A DNA stretch of 64,000 nt. Origin: Undibacterium cyanobacteriorum (GTDB taxonomy: Bacteria; Pseudomonadota; Gammaproteobacteria; Burkholderiales; Burkholderiaceae_D). Below the pieces are notes generated by a model. It searched no databases. It saw nothing but the letters and a program-made list of their open reading frames with translations, and was not told where the DNA came from. Of this stretch, positions 17,189 to 25,013 are shown piece by piece (positions within the stretch are counted from its first letter, which is position 1; each line of letters begins with the position of its first letter). Position numbers and translations under genes: made by a program. The DNA lies in NCBI RefSeq assembly GCF_031326225.1, contig NZ_CP133720.1, forward strand, positions 3,286,001 to 3,350,000, written 5' to 3'.

Positions 17189-18199
17189 ATGAGCACAATG
17201 AATGCCTCTTCCACCGCTAACAACTCGCAGTTTCCATGGCTGGTGGCCGATATCGGCGGTAGTAATGCACGCTTTGGTTGGGTGACCGATCAAGGCGGTG
17301 AAATTAAGTTCGTCAAAACCTTACCGGTCGCAGACTATCCAACGCCAGTCGAGGCAAGTCGTCGCTATTTGCAAGATTTGGCTACAGAACTGGGAGATAC
17401 TTACCAGGCGCCACGCTGTGCGGCATTTGCAGTCGCGACTGCGGTCGGTCAAGATCAAATCAACTTTACCAATAGCCATTGGAGCTATTCTCAAGCGCAG
17501 GTTAAGCAAGCCTTAAACTTAGACACCTTCCTCACGCTCAATGATTTTGAAGCGCTGGCTTTATCACTGCCGCGCCTCAAATCACATCAAATCAAGCCAC
17601 ATGCGAGCCAGCCGCAGCACAATGGCACTTTAGCCGTAATTGGTCCTGGAACCGGCTTGGGTGTGGGGTCTGTGATCCAGAGCAAACATGGTTGGATCGC
17701 GATTCCGGGCGAAGGCGGCCATGCCACTTTGGCCGCGACGGATGAGTTCGAAGCGCGCATTTTAGATGCGGTGCGCGAAGAATTACTCCATGTTTCAGCT
17801 GAACGACTACTCTCAGGGATAGGCCTGCCCACACTCTACCGTGCGGTCGCCAAATGCTCTGACGCCACAGCCGAAACTTTGAGTACAGAACAGATTGTCG
17901 AACGTGGTTTGCAAAATTCCTGTGTTGTCTGCCGTAAAACCCTAGATGCGTTTTGTGCGTTTCTCGGGAGTTTTTCAGGTAGTGTCGCCTTGATCGTTGG
18001 TGCGCGTAGCGGTGTCTATATTGGCGGCGGTATCGTGCCACGTCTTGGCGACTTCTTTTTTCAATCTCGTTTTCGTGAGAAATTCGAAGCCAAAGGACGC
18101 TTGCATCCTTATGTTTCGCAGATTCCGACTGCACTGATCACAGACACTCTTGCCGCACTCAGCGGTGCCGCTCTCGCTATTGAACAATATGAAGGCTAA
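17189..18199 (+). CDS. Glucokinase (second copy)
   Basis: 336-residue Glk-family kinase making glucose-6-phosphate from glucose and ATP in the cytoplasm. It has LVADIGGSNARFGWV at about 16-30, the glucose-site Asn-Asp in LNDFEALALSLP, VIGPGTGLGVG, GEGGHATLAATDEFE, and VYIGGGIVPRLGDFF near the C-terminus. It is clearly similar to the kinase half of the divergent fusion gene (for example GGGIVPRLG and the preceding segment), so the two are paralogues. It overlaps the following GH13 gene by 11 bases, which ties it to glucan use. Confidence 0.93.
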   Translation: MSTMNASSTANNSQFPWLVADIGGSNARFGWVTDQGGEIKFVKTLPVADYPTPVEASRRYLQDLATELGDTYQAPRCAAFAVATAVGQDQINFTNSHWSYSQAQVKQALNLDTFLTLNDFEALALSLPRLKSHQIKPHASQPQHNGTLAVIGPGTGLGVGSVIQSKHGWIAIPGEGGHATLAATDEFEARILDAVREELLHVSAERLLSGIGLPTLYRAVAKCSDATAETLSTEQIVERGLQNSCVVCRKTLDAFCAFLGSFSGSVALIVGARSGVYIGGGIVPRLGDFFFQSRFREKFEAKGRLHPYVSQIPTALITDTLAALSGAALAIEQYEG

Positions 18200-20186
18200 C
18201 CCCACGCAGCGCCGATTCCCCACACGCAATATCCTTGCGATTCTCGGCGCTGCTTTTTTTTTAGCACTCTCTTTGTCTAGTGCTGCTTCGCCTTCCACCA
18301 CGTCCTCATCGGCTAGCCCGCCACAAAATTCATCACGCATTCAACGCATCGAACCAAGTAGTTGGTGGATTGGAATGCAGTCGCCTCAACTACAAATCAT
18401 GGTGTATGGCGAAAAGATCGCTGAACTGCGGGCAAGACTGAATTACGCTGGGGTTCGGCTGCTGAAACAGAGCAGTCTCGATAATCCCAACTACGTATTT
18501 CTCGACCTCGAAATCAGCCCCCAAACACCCGCTGGCAAGCTCAAGATTGAGTGGTACTCGGCCGCTCAAGCCAGCACCTCCGCATCGGTAGCTGAAAGTG
18601 AAATCGATTTGATGGAGCGACGCCCACAGTCGGCGCAAAGACAAGGCTTCACCAGCGCCGATGCGATCTATCTGGTCGTACCTGATCGCTTCGCAAATGG
18701 CTCCAGCGCCAATGATTCAGTGCCAGGCATGCGAGAGGCTGCTAAGCGCAGCGATCCGGGCGGTCGTCATGGTGGTGATATTGCTGGGCTGCGTCAACAT
18801 TTGGATTACATCGCCAGCTTAGGATTCACGATGCTGTGGCCCACCCCTCTAGTCGAGAATGATCAAGCCATCAATTCTTATCATGGTTACGCGGCCACCG
18901 ACTTTTATCGCGTCGATCCACGCTTTGGCAGCAATCACGACTATCAACTTTTAGTCAAAGAAGCGAAACAGCGTGGGATCGGCGTCATCCATGATGTTGT
19001 TCTCAATCACATTGGCTCCTACCACTGGTGGATGCGCGACTTACCGAGCAAAGATTGGATCAACCAGCGCGAAGCTTATGTCGAAACGAATCACGTGCGC
19101 GCCACGGTACAAGACCCCCACGCCAGTAAACACGATCAAGTTCTCTTTGAACAAGGCTGGTTTGTACGAACCATGCCCGATCTGAATCAAAGCAACCCTT
19201 ACTTGGCCACCTATCTAATTCAAAACGCCATTTGGTGGATTGAATTTGCCGATCTCGCTGGTTTGCGAGTCGATACCTACTCGTATTCCAACAAACACTT
19301 CCTCGCGCAATGGTCCAAGCGCCTCATGGACGAATATCCCAACTTGAATTTAGTTGGTGAGGAATGGAGTATGAATCCAGCGATTGTGGCGTACTGGCAG
19401 AAAGACAAAGTCAATCAAGACGGCTACCGCTCCTATCTACCCAGCATGATGGATTTCAGCGTGTATGACAGCCTCCATCTCGCGCTGAGCGGCAAACATG
19501 CTGATGAAGCAAAGACTACGCAGCACAAAGCGGACATGCAACATCTGTATCTTGCTGCGACCAATGATTTCCAATATGCCCATCCGGACAATCTCACCAT
19601 CTTTGAAGGCAATCACGACACGCCGCGTATTTTTTCCTCGCTCGGCAAAGATCCTGCTTTATGGCGAATGGCCATGGTTTATTTGGCGACCATGCGTGGC
19701 ATTCCTCAAATGTTCTACGGTACCGAACTACAGATGAGTAGTCCGCAAAAACGTGATGATGGCAAAGTGCGCAGCGATTTTCCCGGTGGTTGGCACGGCG
19801 ATACGGTCAATGCTTTCACAGGACAAGGTTTGAGCGCACAAACACACCAAGCGCAAGAGTTTGTCAAAAAGCTGTTTAACTGGCGTAAAAATGAGGCCGC
19901 TGTCCAACACGGTCAGTTCATTCATTTTATTCCTGAAAATAATTGCTACGTCTACTTTCGCGTCGGCGCAAAGAACTCCGCAAACGGCCAAAAGAAAATC
20001 ATTATGGTCGTCTTAAACCGCAATGAAAGCAGCGTAAAGCTAGCGATGAAGCGATACTCAGAATTGATCGGAAAAGCGCAGCAAGGCCGCGATATCCTAC
20101 AAGCGAAGGACATCCACTTTGGCCCATCTTTGAACGTGGCAGGCAAGTCCGCCTCCATTTTCGAAATTGTCTTGGACCAAAATTGA
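18189..20186 (+). CDS. Exported GH13 cyclomaltodextrinase/neopullulanase-type enzyme
   Basis: Periplasmic alpha-glucan hydrolase, 665 residues from the ATG at 18189, which overlaps the glucokinase stop and places a signal peptide (NILAILGAAFFLALSLSSA) at the N-terminus. An N-terminal beta-domain (about 50-140, RIQRIEPSSWWIGMQSPQLQIMVYG in part) is the Cyc-maltodextrinase_N type. The GH13 barrel follows: GVIHDVVLNHIG, nucleophile Asp in GLRVDTYSY, acid Glu in LVGEEWS, and Asp in EGNHDTPR. The set resembles SusA-like neopullulanases, which cut pullulan and cyclodextrins. An upstream start at 18150 lies inside glk and is rejected. Confidence 0.9.
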   Translation: MKANPTQRRFPTRNILAILGAAFFLALSLSSAASPSTTSSSASPPQNSSRIQRIEPSSWWIGMQSPQLQIMVYGEKIAELRARLNYAGVRLLKQSSLDNPNYVFLDLEISPQTPAGKLKIEWYSAAQASTSASVAESEIDLMERRPQSAQRQGFTSADAIYLVVPDRFANGSSANDSVPGMREAAKRSDPGGRHGGDIAGLRQHLDYIASLGFTMLWPTPLVENDQAINSYHGYAATDFYRVDPRFGSNHDYQLLVKEAKQRGIGVIHDVVLNHIGSYHWWMRDLPSKDWINQREAYVETNHVRATVQDPHASKHDQVLFEQGWFVRTMPDLNQSNPYLATYLIQNAIWWIEFADLAGLRVDTYSYSNKHFLAQWSKRLMDEYPNLNLVGEEWSMNPAIVAYWQKDKVNQDGYRSYLPSMMDFSVYDSLHLALSGKHADEAKTTQHKADMQHLYLAATNDFQYAHPDNLTIFEGNHDTPRIFSSLGKDPALWRMAMVYLATMRGIPQMFYGTELQMSSPQKRDDGKVRSDFPGGWHGDTVNAFTGQGLSAQTHQAQEFVKKLFNWRKNEAAVQHGQFIHFIPENNCYVYFRVGAKNSANGQKKIIMVVLNRNESSVKLAMKRYSELIGKAQQGRDILQAKDIHFGPSLNVAGKSASIFEIVLDQN

Positions 20187-20251
20187 AACGGCGTAGGATA
20201 CGATCTCAGCAACATCGGAACTCAATTTAGTAGGCAGTAATTAGAAAAAAT

Positions 20252-20258
20252 CCCCCCC
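20252..20258 (+). promoter_or_regulatory. C7 leader tract before the GH13 amylase
   Basis: Seven C followed by eight A, then a GACGAGG ribosome site, 18 bases before the ATG. Similar sense-strand C-tracts lie in the leaders of three other glucan genes (27385-27392, 40707-40713, 46540-46547). Confidence 0.5.
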
Positions 20259-20276
20259 AAAAAAAAGACGAGGCAA

Positions 20277-21644
20277 ATGATGAAGACATACAAACCAATG
20301 AACCAACTCCTATTGAGTTTGCTACTCAGTGTCGGCGCGCTGATGGCCACACCTGCATTAGCACAAAAGACGAGTGCAGTGGTTCATCCAGCATGGTCAA
20401 AAAATGCGACGATTTATGAAGCTAACATCCGTCAACACTCCAAAGAAGGCAGCTTCCAAAAGTTCGAGGAATATCTGCCTGAATTAAAGAAGATGGGCGT
20501 CAAGATTATCTGGGTCATGCCCATTAATCCGATCGGCGAAAAGAATCGTAAAGGCACTTTAGGTAGCTACTACGCGGTCCGTGACTATCGCGGCGTCAAT
20601 CCTGAATTTGGCACACCGGCCGACTTTAAACGCTTGGTCAAAGCGGCGCATGCCCATGGCATGAAACTGATCATCGACTGGGTCGCGAATCACACGGCGT
20701 GGGATCACCCATGGTCTGAGAAGCATCCGGAGTTCTATAAGAAAGACAAAGACGGCAAATTTGTACCACCAGTTCCTGATTGGGCTGACGTCATCGCGCT
20801 CGACTATAACAATCAACAACTTCGTAAAGAAATGATTGAAAGCATGCGCTTCTGGTTGAAGGAGTACGACATTGATGGTTTCCGTTGCGACGTGGCCGCC
20901 ATGGTGCCGACCGATTTCTGGAATGATGCGCGCAAAGAGCTCGATAAGACGAAGAAAGTCTTTATGTTAGCTGAAGCGATGGAGTGGGATCTGCAAGAAA
21001 AAGCCTTCGACATGACCTATGGCTGGCAATATAAAGATTTGTGGAACGATATCGCCAAGGGTAAGAAATCCGTCAAAGATCTTGATGCCTATTTGAACGG
21101 CGAAGAAAAGAATTACCACCCTAATTCTTATCGCATGTTGCATATCACGAACCATGATTTGAACAGCTGGGAAGGCACGGAATTCGAACGCTTAGGCGCT
21201 GGCGTCGAAGCATTCTTGGTCTTATCGAATATCATGCCAGGGATGCCTTTGCTCTACAGCGGTCAAGAGGCGGGCAACAATAAAGCGCTGAACTTCTTCG
21301 AGCGCGACCCTATCGAATGGAAACCACATCCTTTCAAACAACTTTACACAACACTGTTCCAACTCAAAGCCAGCAATAAAGCACTGTGGAATGGCGTTGA
21401 TGGCGGCGTCATGCAACGCTTGAACACGGGTGCTGATGAGCATGTATTTGCCTTCAGTCGTGAGAAAGCTGGTAACAAAGTTGTGGCTGTATTCAACCTA
21501 TCCGACAAACCACAAAGTGTCAGCATCAACGCCGCTCTCAAGAGCGCGGGCTTGAAAGATATTTTGACGGGTCAAGTGGCTCCGCAAGGTGCGCAGGTCA
21601 AGATGGAGTTGAAGGCTTGGGAATATAAGGTCTACGCAAAATAA
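20277..21644 (+). CDS. Exported GH13 alpha-amylase family enzyme
   Basis: 455 residues with a Sec signal (LLLSLLLSVGALMATPALAQ). The GH13 catalytic core is compact: LIIDWVANHTAWDH, nucleophile Asp in IDGFRCDVAAMVP, acid Glu in FMLAEAMEWD, Asp in ITNHDLNSWEG. It ends with a small beta-sheet domain (about 385-455). It is short for a classical alpha-amylase because region B is brief. It should cut alpha-1,4-glucans in the periplasm or at the surface. The gene follows the neopullulanase-type gene by 90 bp, with a ribosome site GAGG, and is closed by a terminator. Confidence 0.9.
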   Translation: MMKTYKPMNQLLLSLLLSVGALMATPALAQKTSAVVHPAWSKNATIYEANIRQHSKEGSFQKFEEYLPELKKMGVKIIWVMPINPIGEKNRKGTLGSYYAVRDYRGVNPEFGTPADFKRLVKAAHAHGMKLIIDWVANHTAWDHPWSEKHPEFYKKDKDGKFVPPVPDWADVIALDYNNQQLRKEMIESMRFWLKEYDIDGFRCDVAAMVPTDFWNDARKELDKTKKVFMLAEAMEWDLQEKAFDMTYGWQYKDLWNDIAKGKKSVKDLDAYLNGEEKNYHPNSYRMLHITNHDLNSWEGTEFERLGAGVEAFLVLSNIMPGMPLLYSGQEAGNNKALNFFERDPIEWKPHPFKQLYTTLFQLKASNKALWNGVDGGVMQRLNTGADEHVFAFSREKAGNKVVAVFNLSDKPQSVSINAALKSAGLKDILTGQVAPQGAQVKMELKAWEYKVYAK

Positions 21645-21671
21645 GGCTCACCAAAAAACCAAAAGACCAAC

Positions 21672-21711
21672 AAAAAAGCCGAGATGCATTTCGCATTCTC
21701 GGCTTTGTTGT
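21672..21711 (+). terminator. Rho-independent terminator after the GH13 amylase
   Basis: Hairpin AAAGCCGAGA-TGC / GCA-TTCTCGGCTTT with a short loop, flanked by A6 on the left and TTTGTTGTTT on the right. It ends the plus-strand glucokinase-GH13-GH13 operon. Confidence 0.8.
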
Positions 21712-21903
21712 TTATCAAAGGTACTGAGCGTTATCTAGGCACCTTCTGAACCGCTTCCTCGCTTATTACAAGAATAAGGTGCAGGTCCTAATTCAGGTAC
21801 TTTCTAAACTGCGTCTAAGCGAGGTCAAAAAAACGACTTGCGCTTTTCGCTCAGTTCGCAGATTTCTTCGCGAGTGAGACCTTAAATCGCGTTAAACGAC
21901 CGA

Positions 21904-22587
21904 TTACTTGCCGCCACGTTCCTTTTGCACTTTAGCGATGAGCCAATCTAACACGGGCAACACTGCGCGATTTTGCTCATCTTCGCTAGGGCGTGAACGG
22001 AAAGTCGAAACTGCCATGGATGGTGATGTCATCAGGCGACCATCAACAATCAGCGTTGGCCAAGAACCGATCTCATAATCCGCCATGGTGCGTTCCATAC
22101 GGTTCAACTTCATCGTCACACCAAATGAGTTATAGGCATTGAAAAAGCTGGTTTTATCGAGGCCAACTTTGGTCACAAATTGTGCCACTTGTTCGTTGGT
22201 CATCAAACGATTGTGTTCGACGTGGAAGGCTTGGAACACTTTGCTGTGGTATTGCTCGACCTTACCCAAACCTTCGAGTGCGTAGTACAACTTCAACTGT
22301 GCTTCAACGCCGGGGTTCAATACGTGAACACGTTTGAAAACAATTTTGTCGCTATTTTTCTTCACCCAGTCGGCCAACAATGGCTCAAGGGCATGACAGT
22401 GCGGACAATAATACGCAAAGAACTCGATTACTTCGATCTTCTTACCCGAATCGGTTGGTTGGGCTTGGCGAAGATTGCGGTACTCTTTACCGAGTTCAGG
22501 ATTACCAACGGCAGCGGTTGCCGAATTCAAGCTTAGAATCGCCAAGCTCAAGCCCAAACTTGCCAAGACATTTTTCAATAAGCGCAT
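21904..22587 (-). CDS. dsbA: Thiol:disulfide interchange protein DsbA
   Basis: Periplasmic oxidase that puts disulphide bonds into exported proteins. The ATG at 22587 follows a GAGG site and gives 227 residues with a signal peptide (NVLASLGLSLAILSL, cleavage after ATA). The thioredoxin active site is CPHC at 61-64 in FFAYYCPHCHALEPL, and the cis-Pro lies in IGSWPTLIVDG. A longer frame from 22713 would bury the signal and is rejected. The gene breaks the run of sugar genes and is probably transcribed by itself. Confidence 0.93.
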   Translation of the reverse strand: MRLLKNVLASLGLSLAILSLNSATAAVGNPELGKEYRNLRQAQPTDSGKKIEVIEFFAYYCPHCHALEPLLADWVKKNSDKIVFKRVHVLNPGVEAQLKLYYALEGLGKVEQYHSKVFQAFHVEHNRLMTNEQVAQFVTKVGLDKTSFFNAYNSFGVTMKLNRMERTMADYEIGSWPTLIVDGRLMTSPSMAVSTFRSRPSEDEQNRAVLPVLDWLIAKVQKERGGK

Positions 22588-22682
22588 GCTTTTCCTCTTT
22601 TTGTGTGAAACGATTGGTGATAGCTTTTGTTTTTTGCCCAAAAGTATAAACGCAAAAAGACTTTTCCGGAAAAAAGCCGAAT

Positions 22683-24326
22683 TCAATGCCGTAAGCCGAA
22701 CCATGCCCCCCATGCAGGAAGGCTCAGAGCATCACCCTCAACCACGCCACCCAAGCCGTGACCATTCAAGCTCAATGCGTGTTGAAGTTCAGGATGTTGA
22801 ATCTGAACAGGGGTAGCACTTAAATTAAAGGCCACCACCACTTCAGGAGCCCCCTGCAAGACTCGGCGGAAGGCTAAGACAGGTTCTGGTGTATCGATAA
22901 AAACGATTGCGCCACGTAATAGCTGGGGAATACTCTTACGCCAACGAATCACACGCCGAGCAAACTGCAACATGGAATCACTTTGCTGCTCTTGCTTAGA
23001 CACGCCTAGGGCACGGTGCTCGTGAGGAATAGGGAGCCATGGTTTATGTGAAGAAAAGCCTGCAAATTCTTGGCTGCTTTCCCACGGAATCGGGGTCCGA
23101 CAACCATCTCGTCCTTTGGACTCGGGCCAAAAGGTCAAACCCACTGGGTCTTGCAGATCTTCGTAAGCCAATTGCGCTTCGCTCAGAGCAAGCTCATCGC
23201 CTTGATACAAGCATGGCGTTCCTTTGAGTGCCAGTTGCATCGTGAGTATCATCTTCGCAAAGTCGATCGAGCTCCCCTCTCCGCCCCAACGCGACATCAC
23301 ACGTGGTACATCATGGTTACCGACCGACCAAGAGGCGCCACCATCTTTCACACGTTGTTCGAAGGCTTCGACCTGACGTCGTATATGCGCCGCACTGAAC
23401 TCTGCCGTGAGCAAATTGAAGCTGTAAGCCATATGCAGACGCTTATTTCCCTCGGTGTACTGAGCCATTACCTCGAGCGCATCATCAGCGCCAATTTCAC
23501 CAATAGAAATCGCTTGGAACTCATCGAGTAAGGTCCGCACTCGCTCCAAGAAGCCTAAGTTTTCAGGGCGAGAGTTGTCGTAAATGTGCGCCTGCATCCC
23601 ATAAGGATTCGAGGCCGCCACATTCACTGTATTTTGTTTCGCTGCAACGGGATTGTTACGTAGCAAAAGATCATGAAAATGATAAATGCAGGCGTCCATA
23701 CGGAATCCATCGACGCCGCGCTCCAACCAAAACCGCATATTACGCAGATGCGCGTCTTGCACTTCTGGATGATGAAAATTCATATCTGGCTGGCTGACCA
23801 GAAAATTGTGCAAATAATACTGACAACGACGGGTATCCCATTGCCATGCCGAACCACCAAAAATCGATAACCAATTATTGGGCGGCGTACCATCGGCTTG
23901 CGGATCAGCCCAGACATACCAATCCGCCTTGGGATTAGTGCGACTCGAACGACTTTCGGCAAACCAGGGATGCGTCTCTGCGGTGTGAGATAAAACTTGG
24001 TCTATCATAATCTTCAAACCAAGCTCGTGGGCTCGCTTCACCAGTGCGTCAAAATCAGCGAGTTTTCCAAATAAGGGATCGACATCGCAATAATCAGACA
24101 CGTCATAGCCAAAGTCTTTCATTGGCGATTTGAAGAAAGGGGAAATCCAAACGATATCAACCCCTAAACTCGCAATGTAATCGAGTCGGCTCGTAATCCC
24201 AGGTAGATCACCGATGCCATCACCATTGCTATCCATGAAGCTGCGCGGGTACACCTGATAAATCACGGCCTCACGCCACCAATCCTGATTCACACTCTGC
24301 GTATTCATGGTCGCCACATCACTCAT
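22683..24326 (-). CDS. Cytoplasmic GH13 alpha-glucosidase
   Basis: 547 residues, no signal peptide. The N-terminus DWWREAVIYQVYPRSFMDSNGDGIGDLPGI is the hallmark of alpha-glucosidases and oligo-1,6-glucosidases. Catalytic residues: Asp in GVDGFRMDACIYHFHD, Glu in AISIGEIGADD, Asp in VGNHDVPRVMSRWG. It should release glucose from maltose and short maltodextrins inside the cell, feeding the glucokinases. The start may be 24326 or the ATG at 24308. The 114-bp tandem repeat lies just upstream. Confidence 0.92.
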   Translation of the reverse strand: MSDVATMNTQSVNQDWWREAVIYQVYPRSFMDSNGDGIGDLPGITSRLDYIASLGVDIVWISPFFKSPMKDFGYDVSDYCDVDPLFGKLADFDALVKRAHELGLKIMIDQVLSHTAETHPWFAESRSSRTNPKADWYVWADPQADGTPPNNWLSIFGGSAWQWDTRRCQYYLHNFLVSQPDMNFHHPEVQDAHLRNMRFWLERGVDGFRMDACIYHFHDLLLRNNPVAAKQNTVNVAASNPYGMQAHIYDNSRPENLGFLERVRTLLDEFQAISIGEIGADDALEVMAQYTEGNKRLHMAYSFNLLTAEFSAAHIRRQVEAFEQRVKDGGASWSVGNHDVPRVMSRWGGEGSSIDFAKMILTMQLALKGTPCLYQGDELALSEAQLAYEDLQDPVGLTFWPESKGRDGCRTPIPWESSQEFAGFSSHKPWLPIPHEHRALGVSKQEQQSDSMLQFARRVIRWRKSIPQLLRGAIVFIDTPEPVLAFRRVLQGAPEVVVAFNLSATPVQIQHPELQHALSLNGHGLGGVVEGDALSLPAWGAWFGLRH

Positions 24327-24409
24327 GGATAAGAAATTACACGATCAAACTAAAAAAAATTTGTACAGTTCAACGATTGCCGCAGGTTCGGGATATTTGA
24401 AACAAGACA

Positions 24410-24879
24410 GATCGCCCGTCTCCCAATCAAGCGCAAAACCGATGCAACGGGATGAGACGCTATGCGCCGATTTTTTATCCATCAGCAGCAATACAAAAGT
24501 ATTGCGAGGACAAGCAACAACGCGGATCGCCCATTCCCCAACTCATCACAAAACCGATGTAATGGGATGAGACGCTAGGCGCCGCTTTTTACCGATCTAC
24601 AGCAATACAAAAGTATTGCGAGGACAAACAACAACGCGGCTCTCCCATTCCCCAACCCACCACAAAACCGATGTAATGGGATGAGACGCTAGGCGCTGCT
24701 TTTTACCGATCTGCAGCAATACAAAAGTATTGCGAGGACAAGCAACAACGCGGATCGCCCATTCCCCAACTCATCACAAAACCGATGTAATGGGATGAGA
24801 CGCTAGGCGCCGCTTTTTACCGATCTACAGCAATACAAAAGTATTGCGAGGACAAGCAACAACGCGGATCGCCCATTTC
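24410..24879. repeat. 114-bp tandem repeat, four units
   Basis: Units begin at 24410, 24525, 24639 and 24753, with a partial fifth at 24867; the period is 114 bp (115 for the first). Units 2-4 are nearly identical and unit 1 is more divergent. Each contains a hairpin CAATAC-AAAA-GTATTG, complementary words CCCATT...AATGGG and CTCATC...GATGAG, and a GCGAGGACAAGCAACAACGCGG stretch. No unit carries a frame with a start and ribosome site. It lies between the GH65 terminator and the alpha-glucosidase start. Confidence 0.9.
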
Positions 24880-24892
24880 ATCGGTTTGAATT

Positions 24893-24932
24893 AAAAAAAT
24901 GCCCTGTGGTTGAGACACACCCAACCCCAGGG
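24893..24932 (-). terminator. Terminator of the GH65 gene
   Basis: On the minus strand CCCTG-G-GGTTG pairs with CAACC-A-CAGGG across a loop and is followed by GCATTTTTTT. It lies 80 bp after the GH65 stop. Confidence 0.75.
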
Positions 24933-25013
24933 ACCAAACCCACATCGGAACCATCTACCCTACCGATGCAAGCAAGAATTCAATTCAAATCGATGCTGTG
25001 CTACTCGCTCTAA

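Noticed and set aside
23070..23531. 153-codon plus-strand frame
   Set aside because: Antisense shadow of the GH13 alpha-glucosidase gene.
24410..24879. Repeat array considered as a CRISPR
   Set aside because: The units are 114 bp and nearly identical along their whole length, with no short repeat/unique spacer alternation and no cas genes.
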